Origin: Rikenellaceae bacterium | GTDB taxonomy: Bacteria; Bacteroidota; Bacteroidia; Bacteroidales; Rikenellaceae | Assembly (NCBI GenBank): GCA_015059945.1 | Contig: SUZJ01000012.1 | Coordinates: 1 to 32,569, forward strand | DNA length: 32,569 bases | Reading direction: 5' to 3' | Part shown: positions 7,207 through 14,690 of the stretch, one piece after another | Numbering within the stretch: position 1 is the stretch's first letter | How the letters are laid out: every line of letters begins with the position of its first letter | The notes under the pieces: model-generated | The model's database searches: none | Seen by the model: the letters and a program-made list of their open reading frames with translations, nothing else | What the model was told of the DNA's origin: nothing | Translations under genes and position numbers: made by a program

Positions 7207-10200
7207 TTATTTATTTTCGGGTTGCGTATTGTCGTTATCCTCCGCAGATGGTTGGACAAAGGTAGTGCTTTTTTCGCTATTACTCTCTGCTTTTTTGGCT
7301 TTTTTGCGCCACAGGTCACCAAACTTGTCGAAACTGCGACGGTAGTAAAGGCCCACACCATTCTCTTGCAGACCCTGGTTCTCATCGAAGCGGTCAATCG
7401 TGCGCGAAAAACCCTTCAAGATAAAGTCGCCCGCCTTGTCCAACAGCAGAGTCAGCGCACCGCCACCGCTCAGTTGGCTCTGGTCGGGATTGATGCTCTG
7501 GTAGTAGGTACCCGTATCGACATTGGCCTCCAATTCGAGCAACAGCCTATCGTCGATAATCTCGGTCTGGAAGTCTACGCCATAGCTCGACGAGGTGTCG
7601 TCGATGGCGTTGTATTTGAGTTTGAACTTATACGAGTCATTCGACATCAGCTTGCTCACCTGAGTTGCCAAGAAGTCCAAGCCGATAGCCGTACCGGCCG
7701 TAGTGGGGCTTGCCCCCTGGGTTGATGAGCTCGAGTCGGAGTAGAAGCTACCCAGCGCCAGCAGATATACAAACTGGGTTGCCATCATCTCCTGCGACGA
7801 GAAGTAGCTCGACAGGATGCTCTGGTACTCGGCATTGGCGGTGGGCACGTTTATGTCGAAGCTCAGGTCGATAGCCGAGAGCCTGCCACCCAGATTTACG
7901 ATACACTCCACAGGGGTAGACGAGCGAGCCGAGCCTGCCTCGTTGCCCAGCAGGGGTGCGAGCGAGGTTTTGAGCTTATAGGTGGCTGCCACATCGAGCG
8001 TAGCGTCGAGCGGGCTACCGTTCCAGCGTATGTAACTGCCCTGATTGATATCAAACTGCTTAGAGATAATGTTCTGGAAATTAAAGTTATAGACTCCCTC
8101 GGCAATCTGGTAGTCGCCCCTAATCTCTATGCCCTCTTTGCGCGAGTCGAGCGTTATGTTCATATCGGCCTCGCCGCGAGCCACCAGCACGTTATCGGTT
8201 GCTTGGTCTACAATCAGCCTCAGCTCGGTGTTGGTACCCACCCTCAACTGGGCATCGATATTTACATTTTGAGGAGCCGAGGCGGCCTTGCGACTCTTAC
8301 CCTCAAACTGCAACTTGCGAGCCGCCACAATATCATTCTCTTGGTCGGTCTGGTCGGCAGCCGAAATAAACTGCACAAAGTCGGCACCCGCAAAGTCGTT
8401 GTCGCCTTGCAGGGGGAGCGAGAATACCGACCCGTCGCCCGTACTGAGTGCTGCAGTTATGTTGGTAGCGTTACCCTCCGAGGCGAGCGACACAGCACCC
8501 GAGGCGTAGACATTGCCATAGAATGGGCTGTCGGCATCGGCCGTAAGGTCGATAACCATCAGGTTGTTAGGCACAAGGTGCAGACCATACTCCACCTCGC
8601 GGCCCGACAGGTCTACAAAGCCGTCGAGCAGTGCAGTATTTCCCCCCTTGTCGCGCATCATTACCTGGCTCAGCTCGCCCCTATTATTCACAAACCTCAC
8701 CTCAAAGGGGTTGCACTCGTAGCTCACGCCCGTATAGCCCACCGTTGCGGTCAGTTGTTCAACACCCACACTGCCATCAATGGTCAGTTTGCGTTCGCCA
8801 CCACCCACCACATCGAGGTCTATGGCTGCCTTGCCACCCAAGCCGCTCACCACGTCGCCCAACAGCGCATCGGCCAGCGAGAGGTCTACCTCGCGAATGG
8901 TGATAGACGAGTCAAACTCTTTGTCTTTAAGGTCATACGACACGTTGGCCAGAGTGCTGCGATTGACACTGTTTACAAGTCCGAGTGCCACCACATCGGC
9001 CGCCTGTACCTTGCCCACGTTGATATACAATGGGTCTACATCTATACCGTTGAAGTTGATATTCGTCAGGTCTATGCGGCCATTGCCGAAGGGGTTTGAG
9101 GTTGCTGCGCTAAGGGTTAGTTGGCCATCGGCCCTGCACACTATACCCTCGGTACCTGTCAGCAGGCCTACAATCTCGCCCACCGGCAGGTCATACAACT
9201 CCACATTCAGACTCTGGTCGTTGCGGCTGCCAAGCTCGCCATCTATGTGGAGTCGTTTCATCCCCGACAAGACCGCAAAGTCATCAATCACAGCGTAGTC
9301 CTCGACATAGTAGAGCCTCTGTGCGCCAATCACCCACTTGTGGTCGTGAATGGTAAGCCACGAATCATCGACCGAAGCTTCGGCTGCCACTCTACCATTC
9401 GCGTTGCGCCCCACGGTACCATCCACCTTCAGTCGGGCACTAATCTGCGCCTCGCTATTGTCGAACGAGGCCACCGCCCCAATCTTGCGAGCATCGGTAC
9501 ACTCGGCCGACACCACCACTTGGGGTAGCGTAGTGCCCATAGCCAGCAGTTGCTCGGCCTCGGCACGCAGGTCGATGCGGTTGCCTCCGCCCGAGCCATC
9601 GACCATAACCTCGGCGGCAAACAGGTCGTTCATCTCCAAGTATCCACAGTCGAGCTGCAACTCAAACAGGTCGGCCGAGGGCGAAAACTCCAACCTCAGC
9701 GAACTATCCGGAGCCACGCTCGCACCCGGCACAAATACCGACAACAAATTTTCGTCGGTCTTGATATTCAGCAGCACCGTCGATAGGTCATCGGCCATAG
9801 CTAACGACCTTAGGGGGCCACCATTGCTATTTTCTTCATCACTTTCGGCACTCTTTTGCTCCTCCGAGCCACCGCCCACCAAGGGCAATTTGGCGGGCAA
9901 AGTCTTGCCAAAGTAGTCTATCACGTCGTCATACGAAGCCTTGCTCCTATACTCCACATCGGCCAGCGACGAGTAGAGCGACAGCGAGTGTCCATCGGCA
10001 CCATTGTTGGCCACAATGTTTATCAGCTCGGTCGATAGGGTATCGGCCTTTGAGTAGTAGAGCAGGTTGGTAACCATAGCTCTTGCCTCCAACTCATCGA
10101 GCGAGCCACCCTCGCCCGTAGCCTCTATGTTACACGAGAGGGCCGACACAGGGTTGAGTCCACTGAGGCCCACTGCTGCAAAGTCGGCACGCTCAACACC

Positions 10201-11793
10201 CAACACAAACGAGTAGCTGGGCACCAACCACGACATATCGCACTCGGCCTCTAACGTGAGGGCCATATTGGGATCGGTCGAGGTGAGTGTAGCCTTCAAC
10301 ATATCGGACACATAGCCACCATCGAGGCTTATATCGTGGTACTCATAACCGCCATACTTGACGCTTGCCACATCTACCCTGCCCTGCACATCCACAAAGT
10401 CGCTACCCACCAGTACTTCGCCCTTGGCGCCACAGGTCAGCTGGCCCAACTCCTCAACTTCGAGCAGTTTGCCCAGCTCGACACCCTCCAAGCCAACATC
10501 GCCATTAAAGACCACCCTACCCTTCGAGAGCAGTTCCAACACGCCCTCGGCCTCGACCGTACCTTTGTCGGTCGCCACCGTAGCATCGAACTCTTGGCGA
10601 CTCATCGAGCCACTACCCGACAGAGCCACATCCACGCTCTCCAACTTACCCACCCAGCGAGCCACCTCGCCCTGCAAGGGTTTGTTGCTCACCGAGCCAT
10701 AGACCTTCATAGCATCGGCTGCGTTGGTATTAAGTTTGAGGTCATCGACCTCGAACAGGCAGTTTTTGATATCGCTCAAGCCCACCACTCTACCACTAAC
10801 ATCAACACTGCTGGCGGTGGCAAAGTTGGCCTGGGCATCAATCCAGAAATCTTCGAGCAGGCCGTCGTAGGTACCCTCAAAGTCGGTAAAGGTAGTGCCC
10901 ACATTGAAGAAGTCGGGCACATAGGCCATCAGTCCCTCGGGCGTGAGTGTAGAGTTATCGACCTTCAGGAACATCTTGACCTGACTATCAAATCGGTCCC
11001 AATCTTTCCAATCCTCAAAGTCAAAGGCCAAGCGCGGAACATCAACCCTCGCCCCCATAGTCTGCAAATAGAGATCGTCGAATGTGAGCTCCTTTAAGCC
11101 TACGGTGAGCATACCTATATGGCCCTGCTCTACCACTGCTCCGCTCTTGTCGGCAAAGCTCATCTGTTCGATGGCAATATCAACCACTCCATCCTCGATG
11201 GTCAGCTGTGGGCTCACCACACGTTCAATCTCTATGTCCATATCGGCATAGTTCACGCCTGTGCGTATGGGTTCGTATTTTGTGGGATTATAGATTTGCA
11301 GACGGCTATTGGAAATCTCCACATCGGTAATTACCAATGGTGCAGGCTCGCTCTTGGGCGAGGCCCCAAAGACCTCTTTAATATGGTCGGTAAGCTGCTT
11401 TACATTGCTTTCATCATCACCCGACACTATGCGCAACGAGGCCCCGTCAAACCTCACATTGCTCGGATATACGGCCCCTTCGGCAAAGAGGGCCTTACGA
11501 TCGATACTGACCGAGGCCGTAGAGGCATAGAGCAGAGTGTCGCCCTCCAAATCCTCAATCATCAGCCCATCGACAGCCAGATGCGACAGACCACTGATAT
11601 AGAGCGCATCAATCGAGAGCCCCACACCTACTCGGTCCGACACCCACTCGACCGCCTTGGCTGCGGCAAAACTCTGTACTCGGGGCAGCGAAAAGGCAAA
11701 GCCAACGACCAAAATGAGCAAAAATAGGGCTAAAACCACCCCGAATAGAGAGCGGATTACCACATTTGCTACTTTTTTTATACCTTTGCTCAT
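7207..11793 (-). CDS. tamB: TamB-family (DUF490) translocation/assembly protein
   Basis: The product has about 1528 residues from the ATG at 11793. The frame runs 17 codons further to a TTG at 11844, which would nearly meet the divergent tsaD start and is less likely. An N-terminal membrane anchor (about residues 12-35) is followed by a very long region of repeated beta strands, the AsmA/TamB pattern. The last about 400 residues form the DUF490/TamB C-terminal domain, with IDAQLRVGTNTELRLIVD, LDATLDVAATYKLKTSLAPL and the final LEANVDTG and YYRRSFDKFG segments. TamB proteins span the periplasm as a lipid- or protein-conducting groove between membranes. The gene leads an operon with exbB, exbD, tonB and DUF1573. 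No TamA-type barrel gene is in the window. Confidence 0.9.
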   Translation of the reverse strand: MSKGIKKVANVVIRSLFGVVLALFLLILVVGFAFSLPRVQSFAAAKAVEWVSDRVGVGLSIDALYISGLSHLAVDGLMIEDLEGDTLLYASTASVSIDRKALFAEGAVYPSNVRFDGASLRIVSGDDESNVKQLTDHIKEVFGASPKSEPAPLVITDVEISNSRLQIYNPTKYEPIRTGVNYADMDIEIERVVSPQLTIEDGVVDIAIEQMSFADKSGAVVEQGHIGMLTVGLKELTFDDLYLQTMGARVDVPRLAFDFEDWKDWDRFDSQVKMFLKVDNSTLTPEGLMAYVPDFFNVGTTFTDFEGTYDGLLEDFWIDAQANFATASSVDVSGRVVGLSDIKNCLFEVDDLKLNTNAADAMKVYGSVSNKPLQGEVARWVGKLESVDVALSGSGSMSRQEFDATVATDKGTVEAEGVLELLSKGRVVFNGDVGLEGVELGKLLEVEELGQLTCGAKGEVLVGSDFVDVQGRVDVASVKYGGYEYHDISLDGGYVSDMLKATLTSTDPNMALTLEAECDMSWLVPSYSFVLGVERADFAAVGLSGLNPVSALSCNIEATGEGGSLDELEARAMVTNLLYYSKADTLSTELINIVANNGADGHSLSLYSSLADVEYRSKASYDDVIDYFGKTLPAKLPLVGGGSEEQKSAESDEENSNGGPLRSLAMADDLSTVLLNIKTDENLLSVFVPGASVAPDSSLRLEFSPSADLFELQLDCGYLEMNDLFAAEVMVDGSGGGNRIDLRAEAEQLLAMGTTLPQVVVSAECTDARKIGAVASFDNSEAQISARLKVDGTVGRNANGRVAAEASVDDSWLTIHDHKWVIGAQRLYYVEDYAVIDDFAVLSGMKRLHIDGELGSRNDQSLNVELYDLPVGEIVGLLTGTEGIVCRADGQLTLSAATSNPFGNGRIDLTNINFNGIDVDPLYINVGKVQAADVVALGLVNSVNRSTLANVSYDLKDKEFDSSITIREVDLSLADALLGDVVSGLGGKAAIDLDVVGGGERKLTIDGSVGVEQLTATVGYTGVSYECNPFEVRFVNNRGELSQVMMRDKGGNTALLDGFVDLSGREVEYGLHLVPNNLMVIDLTADADSPFYGNVYASGAVSLASEGNATNITAALSTGDGSVFSLPLQGDNDFAGADFVQFISAADQTDQENDIVAARKLQFEGKSRKAASAPQNVNIDAQLRVGTNTELRLIVDQATDNVLVARGEADMNITLDSRKEGIEIRGDYQIAEGVYNFNFQNIISKQFDINQGSYIRWNGSPLDATLDVAATYKLKTSLAPLLGNEAGSARSSTPVECIVNLGGRLSAIDLSFDINVPTANAEYQSILSSYFSSQEMMATQFVYLLALGSFYSDSSSSTQGASPTTAGTAIGLDFLATQVSKLMSNDSYKFKLKYNAIDDTSSSYGVDFQTEIIDDRLLLELEANVDTGTYYQSINPDQSQLSGGGALTLLLDKAGDFILKGFSRTIDRFDENQGLQENGVGLYYRRSFDKFGDLWRKKAKKAESNSEKSTTFVQPSAEDNDNTQPENK
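11781..11788 (+). promoter_or_regulatory. Probable -7 box for tsaD inside the tamB 5' end
   Basis: TACCTTTG is a perfect -7 element, 59 bases before the tsaD ATG. It lies within the first codons of tamB on the other strand. A TTTG lies upstream at 11765-11768, but the spacing is only 12 bp, so the -33 is uncertain. Confidence 0.4.
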
Positions 11794-11846
11794 TGCCTTG
11801 TCTAAATAACCTACAATTTTACGAATTTTATTGCGAAAATACAAAT

Positions 11847-12875
11847 ATGGAAGTTACAATTTTGGGTATTGAGTCGTCGTGCGACGACACCTCGGCAGCC
11901 GTACTGCGTGGCGGTGTGATGCTCTCGAACGTCATTGCCAGCCAGGCTGTGCACGTCAAGTATGGTGGTGTAATCCCCGAATTGGCCTCACGTGCCCACC
12001 AACAAAACATTGTGCCCGTGATAGATACAGCCCTCAAAGAGGCCGGCATAACGGCCGACGAAATCGACGCCATAGCCTTCACCCGAGGCCCCGGTCTGCT
12101 GGGCAGTCTGCTTGTGGGAGTATCGTTTGCCAAGGGTCTATCGCTTGCAAAAAACATTCCTCTGGTAGAGGTAAACCACCTTCAAGGCCACATTTTGTCG
12201 CACTTCATCGACTTGCCCGACCAGCAGTTGCCCCACCCCTCGTTCCCCTTCTTGTGTCTGCTCGTGTCGGGTGGCCACACCCAGTTGGTTAAGGTCAGCT
12301 CGCCACTGGAATTTGAGATTGTGGGCACCACTATCGACGACGCTGCGGGCGAGGCCTTCGACAAGTGTGCCAAGGTGATGGGACTCCCCTATCCTGGCGG
12401 CCCCGTAATCGACCGCCTGGCCCACGAGGGCAACCCCGACCGTTTCCGCTTTGCCAAGCCTTCGGTCGATGATTTTGATTATAGTTTTAGCGGTCTGAAA
12501 ACCTCGTTCCTCTACTTCCTGCGCGACCAGATGCAGGAGAACGACCAGTTCATCGAGCAGAACAAGGCCGACCTGTGCGCCTCGCTCCAAAAGACCATTA
12601 TCGACATCTTGCTCAAAAAGCTCATCAAGGCCTCCAAGTCGCTCGGCATCAAAGAGATTGCCATTGCGGGTGGCGTGTCGGCCAACTCGGGCCTGCGCGA
12701 GGCTATCGAGGCCGAGGGCAAGCGTCGCGGTTGGAATACCTACCTGCCCCCGCTGAAATTCACCACCGACAACGCAGCTATGATTGCAGTTGCGGGCCAC
12801 TACCACTATCTGAATGGCGAGCAGAGCGACCTCGACGTAGCCCCCGTTGCAAGGCTCGAAGAGTTGCTAAAATAA
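11847..12875 (+). CDS. tsaD: tRNA N6-adenosine threonylcarbamoyltransferase
   Basis: TsaD transfers threonylcarbamoyl to A37 of tRNAs that read ANN codons. The start is the ATG at 11847 (MEVTILGIESSCDDT), giving 342 residues, the family length. An open frame to 11766 adds 27 residues with no match. Visible motifs are ESSCDDTSAAV (residues 9-19), the metal-binding His pair NHLQGH (His111, His115), the phosphate-binding LVSGGHTQLV (139-148), the DDAAGEAFDK stretch (164-173) and AIAGGVSANSGLR near the end. It is divergent from tamB and stands as a single gene ending at a strong terminator. Confidence 0.96.
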   Translation: MEVTILGIESSCDDTSAAVLRGGVMLSNVIASQAVHVKYGGVIPELASRAHQQNIVPVIDTALKEAGITADEIDAIAFTRGPGLLGSLLVGVSFAKGLSLAKNIPLVEVNHLQGHILSHFIDLPDQQLPHPSFPFLCLLVSGGHTQLVKVSSPLEFEIVGTTIDDAAGEAFDKCAKVMGLPYPGGPVIDRLAHEGNPDRFRFAKPSVDDFDYSFSGLKTSFLYFLRDQMQENDQFIEQNKADLCASLQKTIIDILLKKLIKASKSLGIKEIAIAGGVSANSGLREAIEAEGKRRGWNTYLPPLKFTTDNAAMIAVAGHYHYLNGEQSDLDVAPVARLEELLK

Positions 12876-12890
12876 GTCCCTCTATCATAC

Positions 12891-12928
12891 AACAAAAAGC
12901 ACCTCCACATTTGGGGGTGCTTTTTGTT
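12891..12928 (+). terminator. Intrinsic terminator after tsaD
   Basis: The arms AAAAAGCACCTCC and GGGGGTGCTTTTT (one G-T pair) enclose a short ACATTT loop, and a T-rich tail follows. It lies 16 bases past the tsaD stop. It is symmetric enough also to stop the minus-strand XRE gene that ends at 12948. Confidence 0.85.
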
Positions 12929-12947
12929 TGTATTCAATACGTTGGGT

Positions 12948-13154
12948 CTACTCCTCGGGGCGATATTCGAGCAGGTCGCCAGGGGTACAATCCAGCTCTC
13001 GGCAAATGGCCTCCAAGGTCGAAAACCTCACCGCTTTGGCCTTGCCCGTTTTGAGTATCGACAGGTTGGCAATGGTTATGCCCACTCGCTCACTCAGCTC
13101 GCTCAGCGACATTTTGCGCCTGGCCAGCACTACATCAAGATTTACTACTATCAT
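12948..13154 (-). CDS. XRE-family helix-turn-helix regulator (YozG-like)
   Basis: This 68-residue protein is a single Cro/C1-type DNA-binding domain. It shows MIVVNLDVVLARRKMSLSEL, then SERVGITIANLSILKTGKAKAVRFSTLEAIC and the final RELDCTPGDLLEY. The family usually regulates the DUF2975 membrane protein next to it. Here the DUF2975 gene lies 19 bases upstream on the same strand, so both are one unit read from the promoter at 13689-13719. It probably controls its own operon; its targets cannot be told from sequence. Confidence 0.88.
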   Translation of the reverse strand: MIVVNLDVVLARRKMSLSELSERVGITIANLSILKTGKAKAVRFSTLEAICRELDCTPGDLLEYRPEE

Positions 13155-13173
13155 AACAAACTCCTTCCAACCG

Positions 13174-13635
13174 TTAAATCGTCAATTCGCCATCCTCGGC
13201 CATCTCTACGCCACGTCGGTAGATGAGCGCAACGCAGACCAGAGCCAACACCATCAACACGTCGCCGGTAGAGATTGCCCAATGACGTACACCGCTTATA
13301 ATCACCAAGTTGGTATTGCAGAAAGAGTACACCACGCTTGGCAGAATTGCCCACCAGAGCAACCTCACATTGCCCCTCACAAAGAGCCCTCGACCACCCT
13401 TGCGGATATTGCGCACAAAGGCCACGAGCATACCCAGCAGGGCCAAAATCGACACCGCGCGCAAGGCAACAATGGTAGCTTTCAGAGCCCCAAACTGACT
13501 CCAATCCACCGCAGGGCTCCACTCGCCCGCCACAATGTTCCACGTCTGAACGCCCACGCCCACAACGTGGAAAAGCACAAAAACAAAGGCCAAAATTGCG
13601 ACCAAAACCCTCAAAATTTTTACCGTTTTCTTCAT
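13174..13635 (-). CDS. DUF2975-family membrane protein
   Basis: The 153-residue protein has four hydrophobic segments (about residues 8-28, 52-75, 92-112 and 120-140). It carries the DUF2975 feature RNIRKGGRGLFVRGNVRLLWWA, a cytoplasmic loop with Gly-Asn before the third helix. The function is unknown; members pair with YozG-type XRE regulators, as here. The ATG is preceded by an AT-rich leader and a perfect housekeeping promoter. It faces the alpha/beta hydrolase gene across a divergent promoter region. Confidence 0.82.
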   Translation of the reverse strand: MKKTVKILRVLVAILAFVFVLFHVVGVGVQTWNIVAGEWSPAVDWSQFGALKATIVALRAVSILALLGMLVAFVRNIRKGGRGLFVRGNVRLLWWAILPSVVYSFCNTNLVIISGVRHWAISTGDVLMVLALVCVALIYRRGVEMAEDGELTI

Positions 13636-13688
13636 AATATCACTAATTTTGTTGTTGAAAAATGATAATTATTTATTGTTTAACGATA

Positions 13689-13719
13689 CAAAGGTAGTGC
13701 AATTTTCCGAACTTCCAAA
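13689..13719 (-). promoter_or_regulatory. Housekeeping promoter of the DUF2975/XRE operon
   Basis: On the minus strand TTTG is followed after exactly 19 bp by TACCTTTG, a full match to the Bacteroidetes consensus. It is 54 bases upstream of the DUF2975 ATG. The AT-rich stretch 13720-13770 separates it from the divergent hydrolase promoter and could hold an operator. Confidence 0.78.
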
Positions 13720-13769
13720 CGAAAAACGAAAAATTTTTATTGTTTTTCGATAATAACAAAATACCCTCT

Positions 13770-13801
13770 CTTGCAAATCCGCACCAAAAGTGGTACCTTT
13801 G
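13770..13801 (+). promoter_or_regulatory. Housekeeping promoter of the alpha/beta hydrolase gene
   Basis: CTTG is followed after 20 bp by TACCTTTG, with a perfect -7 box. It lies 26 bases before the ATG at 13827 and is divergent from the DUF2975/XRE promoter. Confidence 0.65.
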
Positions 13802-13826
13802 GGTTGCGAACAAATAGTAAATAGGT

Positions 13827-14594
13827 ATGAAAAAGAGTCAGAAAATATGGTTGGCCGTAGCTGCTGTGGCTGTGGTGGCAGTAGTGGTGGCCCATCTGGG
13901 CGCAGAGTCCTATGTTAGTTATACCGACACCTTCGATGCGGGCTCGGTGGAGCTATTCTATGCCGTCGAGGGCAAGGGCAAACCCGTAATTCTGCTACAC
14001 GGCAACGGTGGCAGCCACAACGACCTCGAGACCACCACGCGCCAGCTTGCCCAAGCGGGCTACAAGGTCTATGCACTCGACTCGCGCGGTCAGGGGGCCA
14101 ATCCTCCGCTTGAGGAGTATCACTACAAAGATATGGCCGCTGATGTATACAAATTCATTCAGGCCCAGGGCCTTAAACGCCCTGCGGTATTTGGTTTCAG
14201 CGATGGCGGCATCATAGCCCTGCAACTCGAAGTCGATTACCCGGGTACGCTTGGTGCCATAGCTACGGGTGGAGCCAACATATTTGTCGGAGGGGCTTTG
14301 GTGCCCGAGTTCGAGGAGCACTTCCTCTCGCAGGAGAACCCCAATCCGCTGAATGTAATGATGATGAACGAGCCCACTATGACACCCGAAGATATGCAAC
14401 AAATCGGCTGCCCTGCACTGATAATGTCGGGCGACAGGGACCTTATTCGCAGCGAGCATACCCAACTGATTGGCAGTAACATACCCCAGGGCGAGGCACT
14501 GATTGTCCCCGATGCCGACCACGGCTCATACATCTACCACTCGCGCCGCGTGGGCAATCTGTTGCTCGACTTTTTTGACCGCATAGGCTACTAA
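13827..14594 (+). CDS. Membrane-anchored alpha/beta hydrolase
   Basis: The 255-residue protein has an N-terminal hydrophobic anchor or uncleaved signal (residues 7-23), so the catalytic domain probably faces the periplasm. The fold is clear: oxyanion motif LLHGNGG (56-62), nucleophile elbow GFSDGG (Ser125), acid in SGDRDL (Asp203 or Asp205), and DADHGSYI with catalytic His232. The nearest described types are haloperoxidase-like and esterase-like hydrolases; the substrate cannot be told. It is a single gene with its own promoter and a strong terminator. Its promoter is back to back with that of the XRE/DUF2975 pair, which may control it. Confidence 0.85.
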   Translation: MKKSQKIWLAVAAVAVVAVVVAHLGAESYVSYTDTFDAGSVELFYAVEGKGKPVILLHGNGGSHNDLETTTRQLAQAGYKVYALDSRGQGANPPLEEYHYKDMAADVYKFIQAQGLKRPAVFGFSDGGIIALQLEVDYPGTLGAIATGGANIFVGGALVPEFEEHFLSQENPNPLNVMMMNEPTMTPEDMQQIGCPALIMSGDRDLIRSEHTQLIGSNIPQGEALIVPDADHGSYIYHSRRVGNLLLDFFDRIGY

Positions 14595-14612
14595 AACGAC
14601 AGCAACACAACA

Positions 14613-14657
14613 AAAGAGGAGGCTCTCCGCACACACAGCAGAGAGCCTCCTCTTGTT
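14613..14657. terminator. Bidirectional terminator between convergent genes
   Basis: A 15-bp near-perfect stem (AAGAGGAGGCTCTC / GAGAGCCTCCTCTT plus flanks) with a 13-base loop lies between the hydrolase gene and the convergent minus-strand operon that ends at 14691. Short T-rich tails are present on both strands. Confidence 0.8.
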
Positions 14658-14690
14658 TACACACTCATTAAACCTCTTTCGGGGCGGTGG

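Noticed and set aside
7182-7397. N-terminal extension of exbB
   Set aside because: The extra 72 residues overlap the tamB 3' coding region in another frame and match nothing; the ATG at 7181 gives a normal ExbB.
11766-11846. N-terminal extension of tsaD
   Set aside because: The added residues lie over the promoter and the tamB start; TsaD proteins begin at the IxGIESSCDDT strand.
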